Below, piece by piece: positions 1 to 9,351 of a stretch of DNA of 64,000 bases. This DNA comes from Shewanella sp. 10N.286.48.A6. GTDB lineage: Bacteria > Pseudomonadota > Gammaproteobacteria > Enterobacterales > Shewanellaceae. The stretch spans positions 77,485-141,484 of the forward strand of contig NZ_MCVI01000015.1 in NCBI RefSeq assembly GCF_002873135.1. The letters run 5' to 3'. The notes under the pieces are model-generated. The model was not told where the DNA came from. It saw only the letters and a list, made by a program, of their open reading frames with translations, and did not search any database. The position numbers and the translations under genes were made by a program. Every line of letters begins with the position of its first letter. Within the stretch, counting starts at the first letter, position 1.

Positions 1-2
1 GC

Positions 3-1574
3 TCTGAGACCGTTGGTAACTGTTTAGCTTGTCACAACAATGAAGAAACAACCGAACACACTGAAGCGCTAAACTGGCAAACAATGCCAACTCGTGAAAA
101 TTGCTCTAGTTGTCATAACTTAGAAGAAGCCAACATAGATCATAGCGGTATGAGTGATAACAGCCAATGCTCAAGCTGCCATAGTGCCGAGCATGTCTAT
201 GATAAACACCGAGGCAAAGCCGATGCCGGTATCGCTGGCCGCAGCCTAATGAATGTCAACATTAGCGATGCGAAGATTGTTGATGTTGAAGGTGAATCAT
301 TTGCAGAAATCGTGGTTGGACTTGAAGATCAACAAGGCCAACCGCTGCCTTTTACTAGCACAGAAGCGAAAGATTGGGATTATTTATCCGGGCTTGAGTT
401 GTACGTAAACTGGGGTATTGATGTTAATTTCACCCAAGGGCAACAAGACGGTATAGGGCTTGCTGGTCACATGGGACAAGGCCGCGGCTATACTGTTTAC
501 GGTAAAACCACCAAACGAATGACGTCAGAGCAAAGCGGATTACGTCCCTTAACGCCTGTGCATGCATTAGTTGATGGCAACCTTGTTTACCGGGTCGGGC
601 CAATTGAGATGAATGATACCTTTGCAGGTGACACCTCAGACAATTATGGCTTTATCTCGAATCGAGTCTTTTTCTGTACGGATGATTTAGGTCAAGCAGC
701 GACCTGTGGTGCCGAAGGCGTTAAGAGCAATGCTACTTATAACAAACGTTGGTTCTTTGATGCCAATGGCCTGCGTGATGAAATTAAACGTCGCCCAATT
801 GTGTCAAACAAAAATTGCGGTTCTTGTCATGGTTACAATGAAGAAACGGATACTACCGAGCTAAATTGCCGCAGTTGTCACTCTCGCAATACTGAGTCAA
901 ACCTCGAGCTGGCGAATACGACCTGTTTCTCCGGTAATGACGGTGAAGAAGCTATTGCATTTAAGCCTATGATGCCTCGCGGTAAAGGCTACGGCACCTC
1001 AACTGCTGATATCGTTGATGCATGTGTCGCATGTCATAATCCCAATACTCCGCCGACCCAAGCCATTCGCGAACGTCATACTGTGCAAGGTGACAAAGAC
1101 TTTGTTGAACAGCTCATTGTGAGTCACCCAGATCATAAAATCTGGATGCATTCATTACATAACAACCAGCGGGCAACTCAGAAACAACCGGATTGGATCC
1201 GCTCAGTAAATTACCCCGCTAACCAAGCCAACTGTTACCGTTGTCATGAAGGTGACACTTTTGGTGCAGAGCGTTTAACTGAAGAAGGCAAACCCTTAGC
1301 ATTGGATCTGACTTATGATCCTGATAGCAGAGCATATCCGGCCACTGATGTTAACGTCGATGCTTATGTGAGCCCAGTGTCGGCAACTTGTTATTCATGC
1401 CATGCCAAGCGGTATGACGAAGACAGCAATACCATGGTAATTAAGCCCCATGTACGTGCGCATATGGAGCAAAATGGCGGTCGTTTTGGTGTCCCTAAGG
1501 ATGAACTGGAAACAGAATCCTGTGTGACTTGCCATAAATTAGACAAACTCAAACAACAGCATAAATTGAATTAA
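3..1574 (+). CDS. OmcA/MtrC-family decaheme c-type cytochrome (5' end outside window)
   Basis: This is the C-terminal part of an outer-membrane extracellular multiheme cytochrome; the reading frame is open from base 3, so the start lies upstream of the window. Nine CXXCH heme motifs are visible: CLACH (bases ~21-35), CSSCH twice, CGSCH, CRSCH, CVACH, CYRCH, CYSCH and CVTCH. One more upstream would make the decaheme count of the MtrC/OmcA/MtrF family. Between the third and fourth motifs is a heme-free stretch of about 175 residues holding a CX9C pair (FFC...ATC), as in the beta-barrel domain III of this family, where the pair forms a disulfide. Family role: electron transfer at the cell surface to metals, flavins or other acceptors. 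A hairpin terminator follows at once. Family assignment is strong; which paralogue it is cannot be told from the fragment. Confidence 0.9.
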   Translation, partial: SETVGNCLACHNNEETTEHTEALNWQTMPTRENCSSCHNLEEANIDHSGMSDNSQCSSCHSAEHVYDKHRGKADAGIAGRSLMNVNISDAKIVDVEGESFAEIVVGLEDQQGQPLPFTSTEAKDWDYLSGLELYVNWGIDVNFTQGQQDGIGLAGHMGQGRGYTVYGKTTKRMTSEQSGLRPLTPVHALVDGNLVYRVGPIEMNDTFAGDTSDNYGFISNRVFFCTDDLGQAATCGAEGVKSNATYNKRWFFDANGLRDEIKRRPIVSNKNCGSCHGYNEETDTTELNCRSCHSRNTESNLELANTTCFSGNDGEEAIAFKPMMPRGKGYGTSTADIVDACVACHNPNTPPTQAIRERHTVQGDKDFVEQLIVSHPDHKIWMHSLHNNQRATQKQPDWIRSVNYPANQANCYRCHEGDTFGAERLTEEGKPLALDLTYDPDSRAYPATDVNVDAYVSPVSATCYSCHAKRYDEDSNTMVIKPHVRAHMEQNGGRFGVPKDELETESCVTCHKLDKLKQQHKLN

Positions 1575-1599
1575 TCCCCAAATTCATCATCACTCCACC

Positions 1600-1624
1600 A
1601 AAGGGGCATTTATGCCCCTTTTAT
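1600..1624 (+). terminator. Rho-independent terminator of the cytochrome gene
   Basis: A perfect stem, AAAGGGGCA / TGCCCCTTT, with a four-base loop (TTTA) is followed by a short T-rich tail, 25 bp after the cytochrome stop codon. Confidence 0.8.
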
Positions 1625-1715
1625 TTGAGGAAGGTCATTTTTTTTGACCACTTTCACATCAACATCAACCACATTCCGCTATATTATATCTCTTCTTAAC
1701 CACTCAGGAATTTTC

Positions 1716-2894
1716 ATGTTGTTGCTGGCCAACTTGCTATTCGATTCTGACAAACAAACCCTGACGGATGCTAGAACAGGTGAGCAGCACTCATTATCGT
1801 TTTCAGAAAATGCAGTATTAAAACATTTAATACTGGCTGAAGGTGTCGCCACTAAAACCGATTTACAATCAGCTGGTTGGCCTAACCGCAATGCGACTGA
1901 TGCATCTCTCAATCAATGCATCAGTACCTTAAGACGAAAGCTTGCCAGCGATGAGTCAATAGAGCTTAAAACCATTCCGCGTCATGGTTACGCATTAAAC
2001 GCGCCACAGGCCACAAAGCAAAACAAAAATCCCCGTACAACCCTAACCATCAAAGCTATGGTTATATTGATATTTTTGAGTATCATTATCGCCGTTATAG
2101 GGTATAGACAATGGCAACCGTCTTCAGTAAACCTGCCTTTTACGTTATGCCAACAACATCCATTAACAGCAGTAATTGAGGCGACCTCAGAAGATCACTG
2201 TGATTCATTGCCGCTGCCCATCATTAATCCATCCCAGCCCCAATGGCTAGGACAACACAATCATTACTACAGTTTAGCAATGTGCCCAGAAGGTGATTGC
2301 GCTCAAACAGGCTTGCTCAATACCGTTAGCCATAACGCCTTAATATCTTCAGTACAACTACAGCAGCTGACGCAAAAGATACAGCTCACCACCACGCCGT
2401 CCAGAAATCAATTAACCTTACCCAAAGCGGCTGTACAAACAACTGAATTAACCGAGCAACATTATAATAATTATATTTATTATCCGACTGAATCTGGTGA
2501 CATCGTAAGAGTCGATTTTAGGATGGCCTTGCTCTACAACGAAGACAAAGCAGGTATTATGACGGTTGATGCCTGTATTAGCCTGTTAAATTGCGATGGG
2601 GCATCGATACAGTTTCAAGCTCGTTATCAATTTAATGAGCAACAAATAGAGCAAGAAGGTCACAACATAAGTGTATTTTTCATGACCGTTGATCATCAAC
2701 ACCTCACTCCAGATCAACATTTAGGAAAACAAGGCGAACTGTTCACTTTCTACAGCTCGTTGCGCCGCAGCCTATTGTTCGATAATGATATTCGCTACTA
2801 CCGCCTACAAGATGATGAGCATTATGGTGTATGGCAGTTACCACTGTTAGGCAATCCGGTAGCATGGCTGCATCGGCAACAATTAGCGCTATAG
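1716..2894 (+). CDS. ToxR/CadC-like winged-helix transmembrane transcriptional regulator
   Basis: Residues 1-95 form an OmpR/PhoB-type winged-helix DNA-binding domain, with the recognition-helix region TDASLNQCISTLRRKL and the wing IELKTIPRHGYAL. A hydrophobic segment follows (TIKAMVILIFLSIIIAVIGY), then a periplasmic domain of about 250 residues with several Cys (CQQHP, CDS, CPEGDC, CISLLNC). This is the layout of ToxR/CadC regulators, which sense at the membrane and bind DNA directly. The open frame extends upstream to a TTG at 1644, but ATG 1716 is preceded by AGGA at a good distance and gives the usual N-terminus. The sensed signal and target genes are unknown; the neighbouring cytochrome and cpdB-like genes are candidates by position only. 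Confidence 0.85.
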   Translation: MLLLANLLFDSDKQTLTDARTGEQHSLSFSENAVLKHLILAEGVATKTDLQSAGWPNRNATDASLNQCISTLRRKLASDESIELKTIPRHGYALNAPQATKQNKNPRTTLTIKAMVILIFLSIIIAVIGYRQWQPSSVNLPFTLCQQHPLTAVIEATSEDHCDSLPLPIINPSQPQWLGQHNHYYSLAMCPEGDCAQTGLLNTVSHNALISSVQLQQLTQKIQLTTTPSRNQLTLPKAAVQTTELTEQHYNNYIYYPTESGDIVRVDFRMALLYNEDKAGIMTVDACISLLNCDGASIQFQARYQFNEQQIEQEGHNISVFFMTVDHQHLTPDQHLGKQGELFTFYSSLRRSLLFDNDIRYYRLQDDEHYGVWQLPLLGNPVAWLHRQQLAL

Positions 2895-3123
2895 CACCTA
2901 TTGATGAGCCCATTTCACATTGTTGAGTGTTGATGATTGCAGGTTGCAGAGTACTCAGTACGGCTAAGCACAACGCGATATAGGAACTTGGTCATCTTGT
3001 CTTGCCCGTTTCTATTAGAAACAAAACTGCGATGCCGTTGTTGCTGGGGTAATTAACATTACTCGGAGTATAAAATGAGACACTTGATAGGGCTTAATCG
3101 TCAACACCAAGATAATTAACGAT
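2895..3123. other. Intergenic region with one mini-ORF
   Basis: There is no substantial gene here. A 14-codon ORF (3075-3119) is preceded by CGGAG seven bases before its ATG and ends just before the 3124-3175 hairpin. Nothing else was recognised. Confidence 0.4.
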
Positions 3124-3175
3124 AAAAAATCCACTGTCGATTATCTTAACGATACTCTGATAGTGGATTTTTTAA
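3124..3175. terminator. Bidirectional hairpin terminator
   Basis: AAAAAATCCACT and AGTGGATTTTTT form a 12-bp perfect inverted repeat around a loop of about 28 bases. The A-run on one side and T-run on the other allow termination in both directions. It lies just past the stop of the minus-strand DUF3144 gene. Confidence 0.65.
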
Positions 3176-3205
3176 ATCATAATCTTGCGCTGTGCAGCAA
3201 CAGGT

Positions 3206-3505
3206 TTACTTTTGTGTTTTACGGTAATGATCAAAGTTTTGGATGTAATCTTCCATGTTGCCTTCAAGCAGCTTGCGGTACTCTTCAGTGTAATAGGCCA
3301 CCATGTCAGCTTTTTTCTGCTGCATCTCTTCGGCATTATCAAAACCAGTAGAAGCAAACCAAGCATTGTAGCGGGTTAAGGAATACATGAATGAAGCGCT
3401 TACTTCACCCGTTTTTACCTTGGGATTTTGATTAAACTCATTAGCAACATTAATAAACTGACTAGCGCGATCGAAAAAAGCTTTATCTGGTTTTGAATCA
3501 AACAT
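3206..3505 (-). CDS. DUF3144 domain-containing protein
   Basis: A 99-residue soluble protein with no signal peptide or membrane segment. The sequence pattern FFDRASQFINVANEF, followed by a SASFMYSLTRYNAWFAS helix and a C-terminal YTEEYRKLLEGN helix, matches what I know of DUF3144, a small helical family of unknown function common in Shewanella and related bacteria. The ATG is preceded by AAGGATC on the minus strand, a reasonable ribosome binding site. It is a single-gene unit between two hairpin terminators. No function is proposed. Confidence 0.8.
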   Translation of the reverse strand: MFDSKPDKAFFDRASQFINVANEFNQNPKVKTGEVSASFMYSLTRYNAWFASTGFDNAEEMQQKKADMVAYYTEEYRKLLEGNMEDYIQNFDHYRKTQK

Positions 3506-3674
3506 GATAGATCCTTGTACTGAAAGTTGCCTGTAGCGGCAAAGTAAAATAGCAATGGTAATAACCTACGTGCTTTTACGCTGGTAAACCTTAAGGTGGT
3601 TCACACTCTGCAATAATGATGCTCCGTAACTGTGAGCAGCATCAATATGTCGAGAAATCACTGAATTTAACACA

Positions 3675-3713
3675 TAAAAAAACCCTACTGATCATTAAGT
3701 AGGGTTTTATACT
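3675..3713. terminator. Bidirectional terminator between the DUF3144 and cpdB-like genes
   Basis: AAAACCCTACT / AGTAGGGTTTT with an 8-base loop forms a strong stem with A-tract and T-tract flanks. It lies 40 bp past the stop of the minus-strand nucleotidase gene and serves that gene. Confidence 0.75.
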
Positions 3714-3752
3714 TTCTAAACTTTAACGCTAAACTTTAATGCTAAATCAGCA

Positions 3753-5891
3753 TTACTGACCTTTAGCTTTACAGTTAAATTCACCGCTGTAATCAAAGTT
3801 AAAGTTGTAAATAGTGAAACCTTCAGTACCTTCTTTAGTACCGTCTTCACCGTCTGTAGACAAACCAGTGATTTCATTAGTTGCACAGCGAATACCTTCT
3901 TCAAGTTTAGCTGAGCTAAATGAAACACTTTCTGTCGTTGGCGCGATAAGCTCAAACACTTTAGCGTTCGGGAAGGCTAAGGTGTTATCACCTTCTTGCT
4001 CAGCTAAACGATCAGCTAAGTAGAACTGCACCAATTCACGGTTATTAAATGCCGCTTCTTCTTTAACTAGCTCAGCATTATCAACACCTGGCATACGCGA
4101 GTTAGATGCACGGTAGTTGTTAGTGATCACATAGATTTCTGCGTCATCAGCAATTTCAACACCGTTATAGGTAAGCTCAACTAACTGCTTGCTGTCTGTT
4201 GTATCAAATTCCCAACCATTAATGTTGGTGTACTTTGATTGGTTTTCAACGTTGATTGTGTACTTAAGTAGCCCTTCACCTGACTGGTTAAAACCAGCGT
4301 AGAAGGCATCAAAGTTATAACCAGGGAAGCCTTCAACAAGGAAAGTCTCACCTTCAGCTAATGGTAAGCTGTTATAAGCATTTGAGTTAACCCACTCAAT
4401 CCAGTTTTTCATATCCGCACCGGTCATTTTTAAAACGGCAGGGGTATTGTTATCAAATACATAGATATCAGCAACTGAAGCGTTAGTTAGCTCACCAGTT
4501 TGAATGTTGGTGTAATCGGCGCCGCCATTACGACCAGATTTAAATGGCGCAGATACAGACATGAAAATAGCGTCTGCAGATGCATCAGCAAACTCGCCTT
4601 CTGCTTTCCATTTATTCAGTTGATGAAGCTGTGCTTGGTTAACCACTTGCATGGATAAATCTGGTACCACTTGTGGGAAGAAGCTGTTCATGTTGACATC
4701 GATTTCAGCAATCATTGCTGACATGTAATCAACTGTACCTTCATGCTCTTCAACTACTAGATCTTCAATAAGAACATCAGACTCATTTGGAATTAGTGAG
4801 CGCAGCTCGGTTGTAGAGTGAGAATGGTCAACAGTCCATGTCTCGCCGTCATCGCTAGATTTAAGTTTAAGATCAATCACCCCTAACTTAGCACCCCAGA
4901 AACCTGGCATGATGGCTGGAATACCATTAATTAAACCAAGCTCAGGATCAACCCCTGGAATTTCACCGTATTCATTATTTGCATTCGGGAATTCACGGTG
5001 GTCGTGACCAAACATAATGGCATCAACACCGTCTACATAAGCAAGGTGTAAGGTTGCGTTTTCAGCAAACTCATCATTATTGTCATTGAGGCCTGAATGC
5101 GGGATAGCAACAATAACGTCTGCGCCTTCAGCCTTCATCATAGGCACAAAATGTTCAGCGGTTTTCTTGATATCTGAAACCATCACATTACACACTAGAT
5201 GCGAAGCATCCCAGCCCATAATATCTGGTGGTGTAAAGCCAATGACACCGACTTTAACATTGTATGATTCACCATTTTCGGCAATAAACTCACGGTCTAA
5301 AATGACATATGGGTTATACATATTTTCTGCGGTGTCATAAAAATCTTCAGTAATGCGTACTTCACATTCATCTGCTGCATTGCTGACTTTTTCAAGCGAG
5401 CTATCAGCTTTCCATACGTTTGAGCTAACATAAGGGAAATCTGAACCTTTAAGCGCTTCATCTAGGTATTCAAGGCCATAGTTGAACTCATGGTTACCTA
5501 AGTTAGCTGCATCATATTCTAAATAGTTCATCGCTTTGTAAACCGGATGCTTTTCACCTTTAAGATGCTCAGCACCTAGCGCTGCCATGTAGTCGCCCAT
5601 TGGGCTACCTTGGATTAAATCGCCATTATCAAATAACATGCTGTTTGTTACTTCATCGCGCGTTTCAGCAATGACTAAGGAAGTACGTGCTAAGCCCCAT
5701 TCTGGCAGGTTGTTTTCGTTGTGTTCTGCACTCGCGAAGTAATTGTATGGCATAACGTTAGTATGGATATCAGTCGTTTCCATCAAACGGACTTCCATGC
5801 TAATTGATTTATCGTCTGATGAGCTATTACAACCTGTAAGTACTGCTGCAACACTGGTCGCAAGCAGAAGTTTCTTAGCATTCAATTTCAT
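3753..5891 (-). CDS. CpdB-like 2',3'-cyclic-nucleotide 2'-phosphodiesterase/3'-nucleotidase, lipoprotein
   Basis: A two-domain nucleotidase of the 5'-nucleotidase/CpdB family, predicted to degrade extracytoplasmic nucleotides. A lipoprotein signal ends in the lipobox LTGC with Cys21, followed by a Ser/Asp linker. The calcineurin-like metallophosphatase domain carries the metal ligands in order: D41-x-H43 (TTDIHTN), NGD (89-91), GNHE (132-135), H265 and GHDH (295-298). The C-terminal substrate-binding 5'-nucleotidase domain spans roughly 410-650. At 712 residues it is slightly longer than E. coli CpdB (about 650), which is periplasmic rather than lipid-anchored. The FNYG after GNHE (usually FDYG) is a small deviation. 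Substrate preference between cyclic and 5' nucleotides cannot be settled from sequence alone. Confidence 0.85.
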   Translation of the reverse strand: MKLNAKKLLLATSVAAVLTGCNSSSDDKSISMEVRLMETTDIHTNVMPYNYFASAEHNENNLPEWGLARTSLVIAETRDEVTNSMLFDNGDLIQGSPMGDYMAALGAEHLKGEKHPVYKAMNYLEYDAANLGNHEFNYGLEYLDEALKGSDFPYVSSNVWKADSSLEKVSNAADECEVRITEDFYDTAENMYNPYVILDREFIAENGESYNVKVGVIGFTPPDIMGWDASHLVCNVMVSDIKKTAEHFVPMMKAEGADVIVAIPHSGLNDNNDEFAENATLHLAYVDGVDAIMFGHDHREFPNANNEYGEIPGVDPELGLINGIPAIMPGFWGAKLGVIDLKLKSSDDGETWTVDHSHSTTELRSLIPNESDVLIEDLVVEEHEGTVDYMSAMIAEIDVNMNSFFPQVVPDLSMQVVNQAQLHQLNKWKAEGEFADASADAIFMSVSAPFKSGRNGGADYTNIQTGELTNASVADIYVFDNNTPAVLKMTGADMKNWIEWVNSNAYNSLPLAEGETFLVEGFPGYNFDAFYAGFNQSGEGLLKYTINVENQSKYTNINGWEFDTTDSKQLVELTYNGVEIADDAEIYVITNNYRASNSRMPGVDNAELVKEEAAFNNRELVQFYLADRLAEQEGDNTLAFPNAKVFELIAPTTESVSFSSAKLEEGIRCATNEITGLSTDGEDGTKEGTEGFTIYNFNFDYSGEFNCKAKGQ

Positions 5892-7082
5892 ATTTATTCC
5901 AGATAATTATTTTATTTATGTCTGTATGCCGAATTATTGCCACAGATTAAGATTGGTCAATTAATCTCAAGCAATATTTCAGCATCAGTAAAGGCGGGAG
6001 TAAATTAAATAAAACATACAAATAAGTAAAGTGAAGATTTTATTTCAAACAACAATAAAAACAAAAAACAGCTTTGAATTTAAAGTCAAAAAAATAACAA
6101 CGCAGAAAACAAGCAACAAACGTAAAAATAAAAATTACAGATATAGTTTGAAAAACAAGCTTAAGACTCACGGCTAAAAACCTTAAGTCTTAACTTACCC
6201 CTCATAAATATTTCAGTTAATATAAAAACAGCACATATATTCAACAAGTATCTCTTAGGATAAAAAATATCCCTCAAGATATGAATAAAAAACAACACTC
6301 TGAATTGTTTCGACAGCAAGACACTGCCACGATCAAAAACATAAAATAATTAAAGTACAGACAGATAAGATAAAACCAAAACTTCAGACCTCTATTTTAC
6401 TCTAGCCTTTGGCACCATGTTTAATTACAAAACCTTAGCTTTTATGATTGTGATGATTGGTAGAGCTTATGTCCCAGTCAATTGAAATGACACTTGTTCT
6501 TGAAATGATCAATAAATTTCAAATCTGACCAAAATAGAAAACAATTCAGTACTACTCGCCTACTGCTACTGATAACATTATAAATATAAAATTAGTTTTG
6601 AAAATTTAAATTAAAAACCTGGCTGCAACAAGTGTTTCTCACAAAATAAACACCAATCAAGCCGCAAACAAACACCTGAGCAACAACAAATAAACATCTT
6701 AAGCCTCGCCGCGACACTTTAAATTACCAACAAATTAAATGGCAATTAATAAAAATAGTTTCTTAAATTATTCAAACCCTAATTATTAATAACCTACAGC
6801 AGTTACAAAGTGATTAGATTGTTAATAAAGACATAAGCAAAGATAAAATAGCAACACTATTTGTAAAATACAGACATAGAGACAACCCAATATAAACAGT
6901 GTAATCAATTATCAGTTAAATATAATTTTATTATCGAAAAGTGCTTAATTAAAAGTGTAAGAATTATAACTAAGTCCCTGGTAGATGATATTGACTACTA
7001 CTGAATTCAATAGTACTTATAAAGGTAAGAGCACATATAAACTGATTGCCAATTAATATGTGCTTAAGTGTCTGATTGACGA
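5892..7082. other. AT-rich gene-free region
   Basis: About 1.2 kb of conspicuously A/T-rich DNA with no ORF above a few dozen codons on either strand, between the 5' end of the cpdB-like gene and the 3' end of the barrel gene. I saw no strong hairpin, tRNA, direct repeat or recognisable gene remnant. The cpdB-like promoter should lie at its left end. Confidence 0.6.
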
Positions 7083-8258
7083 TTAAAAGCCCGAGCCTAG
7101 GTTAAAATACAATGCCCGCTCCTCTTCACTGGCGGCGACATCCACTCCCATATGAATGCCGTAACGTCTGGCAATTTGATAGCGAAAGCCAACACCATAA
7201 GCATTAACGGAGTCGCTGCTGTCTTGTATTGATTCCGTCTCTGTCTCTGTTTGGCCGTAACCGTAAAAGGTCGATACCGTCCAGCGGTGATCTATGTGAT
7301 ACATCAACTGCGCTTGTAAGGTGCCGACTTGATCACCTTGATAGCGAAATGCTGATACACCACGAAGATCAACATAAGGCTTAGTGGTAGGTGAAAGGCT
7401 GGTGTCTTTCTCATACAATTCCTGATAACTAGCAGCGACCGCAAAGGTCCACTTTTTAGCAATAGGGAAATAAAACTCGCCACTGGTATCTAAGGTACCG
7501 TAATGACTGTCAGAACCTAACGCCTCATCATATAACATGTATTCAGCCGATAAAATGTAACCCTTTTTCGGGAAAAACATATTATCTCGAGTGTCATACT
7601 CGGCCACCAAACCAAGACCTGAGGTGGTATGTTTATCACCCAGTGCGGTTTGCAAAAACCAATCAACTACAGCGTTTGATGATGAGACACTGGACACTGA
7701 CCATAGCTGTTTTAAGCCCAACAATAATGGCGTATCAGCCACTCTAAACTGCAGTTTTTGCATCGCAAAGTAAGCTTCGGTAGTGGTATCAAATTTGAGG
7801 TTTTTCCCTTCAGGTAGTAAGCCACCTAAATTAGTATAAATATCTAAATTCGCCTTAGCAGCACCTGCGCCGCCGGTATAACGAATACTATCGTTTAACC
7901 AAGAATGACGGTGCCCCGCAAAAGCAAACCAAGTACCATTGGCTGTCGCGCCGCCGCCCACCAAGGTCATTGCTGCAGGAATTAACTGGGCGCCGCCATC
8001 AATAGACTCAAGGGCTTTTTGTTTACGTAGTTCTTTTTCTTCATCGGTTTCGTGCAAAAACAAGCCCATCAAACCACCACCAGCACCAACTGCAGGCTCA
8101 GTAATTAAAATAGGAACCGGTAAAAAACCATAGGCATTTTCAGCGAGGTGATAGCCAAGATCAAATTGGCCATCTTGCTGGTCAAAAAAATAAGACTGTT
8201 CAGCAGATGCTTGCCAAGAAGCCATCGCTAAAATGCATAATGAGATTTTTTTAAACAT
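7083..8258 (-). CDS. BamA/TamA-family (Omp85-like surface antigen) outer membrane beta-barrel protein
   Basis: A 391-residue protein with a Sec signal peptide (MFKKISLCILAMASWQASA, cleavage after ASA). It continues as a predicted beta-barrel: alternating hydrophobic strands, Gly-rich turns, and a C-terminal strand ending in aromatic GSGF. The N-terminal mature part (GYHLAENAYGFLPVPILITEPAVGAG) is typical of stand-alone surface-antigen barrels that lack POTRA domains. A charged insert (HETDEEKELRKQKALE) suggests an extracellular or periplasmic loop. The open frame extends five codons upstream to TTG, but ATG 8258 begins the signal peptide exactly. Transport or assembly substrate unknown. Confidence 0.8.
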   Translation of the reverse strand: MFKKISLCILAMASWQASAEQSYFFDQQDGQFDLGYHLAENAYGFLPVPILITEPAVGAGGGLMGLFLHETDEEKELRKQKALESIDGGAQLIPAAMTLVGGGATANGTWFAFAGHRHSWLNDSIRYTGGAGAAKANLDIYTNLGGLLPEGKNLKFDTTTEAYFAMQKLQFRVADTPLLLGLKQLWSVSSVSSSNAVVDWFLQTALGDKHTTSGLGLVAEYDTRDNMFFPKKGYILSAEYMLYDEALGSDSHYGTLDTSGEFYFPIAKKWTFAVAASYQELYEKDTSLSPTTKPYVDLRGVSAFRYQGDQVGTLQAQLMYHIDHRWTVSTFYGYGQTETETESIQDSSDSVNAYGVGFRYQIARRYGIHMGVDVAASEEERALYFNLGSGF

Positions 8259-8452
8259 GAAGTACCTAACCAAGTAAAAAGAGTACCAGTACTGAATCGG
8301 CCGTCCCCAAAAATACCAATATGGGTTAGCACAATAAAACTCAGCAGCATTAACGATAAAAATTATGACTTAATTAAAGCAGTTTTTCGACTCACTGTTG
8401 AAGGATCGAACCATTCAATCCCATCACAACTAAGGTTCAGTGCAGTGTGAAT

Positions 8453-8495
8453 ACAAAAAAGCCTATCTATCACAGGATAAATAGGCCAATTCTAA
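8453..8495. terminator. Hairpin terminator of the SDR gene
   Basis: AAGCCTATCTAT ... ATAAATAGGCC forms a nearly perfect stem around CACAGG, flanked by an A-run (a T-run on the minus strand). It lies about 20 bp past the SDR stop codon. Confidence 0.6.
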
Positions 8496-8515
8496 TTCTA
8501 ATTTAAGCAAATGAT

Positions 8516-9274
8516 TTAACTCATTTTTCTGATAACACTCACAGGTGCGACTCGCAATACCCAATGCAAAATAGCCCATGGCCAGCTTGGCACAAAAGCG
8601 TTGGGCTTTTCTTTATTGATGGCCTTTACTAGCGCCTTACAACCGGTTTCGGTATCGACAATAAAGGGGATTTTTTCAACCCCTTCATTGATCTCACTTT
8701 GAATAAAACCAGGGTGAATACAGCTTACTTTTATCGGGGTATTCATTACATCAATACGTATGCCTTCACTAAGAGATGTTAGCGCTGCTTTAGTGGCTGC
8801 GTAAACTGTCATCGCCCGTCTAAAACCACGTACTGCACTGACAGATGATATGGTGACTAAATGCCCTGAATTTTGAGCCCTAAAGATAGCCATTGCCGCC
8901 TCAGCCTGTGCAAGCGCGGCAATAAAATTGGTTTCTGCTGTTTGTTTATTGGCATTAAAATACCCAGTACCAATGGAAGCACCTTTGCCCATGCCCGCAT
9001 TAATAATAATGCGGTCTAACGGCCCCATTTCAGCGTTAAATTGATCAAAAACGCTAAAAACAGCCTCATGATCATTCACGTCTAAGGCTTTTATCAGCAC
9101 GTTAATTTGCGGGTTAATTTGTTCTAGCTCAGCCTTGAGCTCAACTAACCTATCCATTCGGCGCGCACACAGTGCTAAGTTAGATCCCTGTTTTGCAAAT
9201 TCAATGGCCATTCCTCGACCTAAACCCGAACTTGCCCCGGTGATCAAAATATTTTTTCGCATCTTATTATCCAT
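8516..9274 (-). CDS. Short-chain dehydrogenase/reductase (SDR) family oxidoreductase
   Basis: A classical SDR of 252 residues. The Rossmann nucleotide motif is TGASSGLGRG near the N-terminus, with CARR after beta-2 (compatible with NADP preference). NAG (INAGMG) follows beta-4. The catalytic Ser lies in ISSVSAVRG and the catalytic pair is YAATK. The C-terminus (AILHWVLRVAPVSVIRKMS) is hydrophobic and basic and may touch the membrane. The substrate cannot be predicted. ATG 9262 (MRKNILITG) is an alternative start and has GGA at a better distance. Confidence 0.85.
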   Translation of the reverse strand: MDNKMRKNILITGASSGLGRGMAIEFAKQGSNLALCARRMDRLVELKAELEQINPQINVLIKALDVNDHEAVFSVFDQFNAEMGPLDRIIINAGMGKGASIGTGYFNANKQTAETNFIAALAQAEAAMAIFRAQNSGHLVTISSVSAVRGFRRAMTVYAATKAALTSLSEGIRIDVMNTPIKVSCIHPGFIQSEINEGVEKIPFIVDTETGCKALVKAINKEKPNAFVPSWPWAILHWVLRVAPVSVIRKMS

Positions 9275-9302
9275 TTTATGATGAGTTATTTTTATTATTT
9301 AC

Positions 9303-9324
9303 ATGGGCTATTTAAGCCCATTTT
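9303..9324. terminator. Weak hairpin between the SDR and histidine phosphatase genes
   Basis: ATGGGCT / AGCCCAT inverted repeat with a five-base loop and a T-run on the plus side. It lies about 30 bp past the stop of the histidine phosphatase gene; on the minus strand the tail is T-poor, so it would be a weak terminator. Confidence 0.35.
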
Positions 9325-9351
9325 AGGCGCTGTTACAGCAAAAATAAGCAC

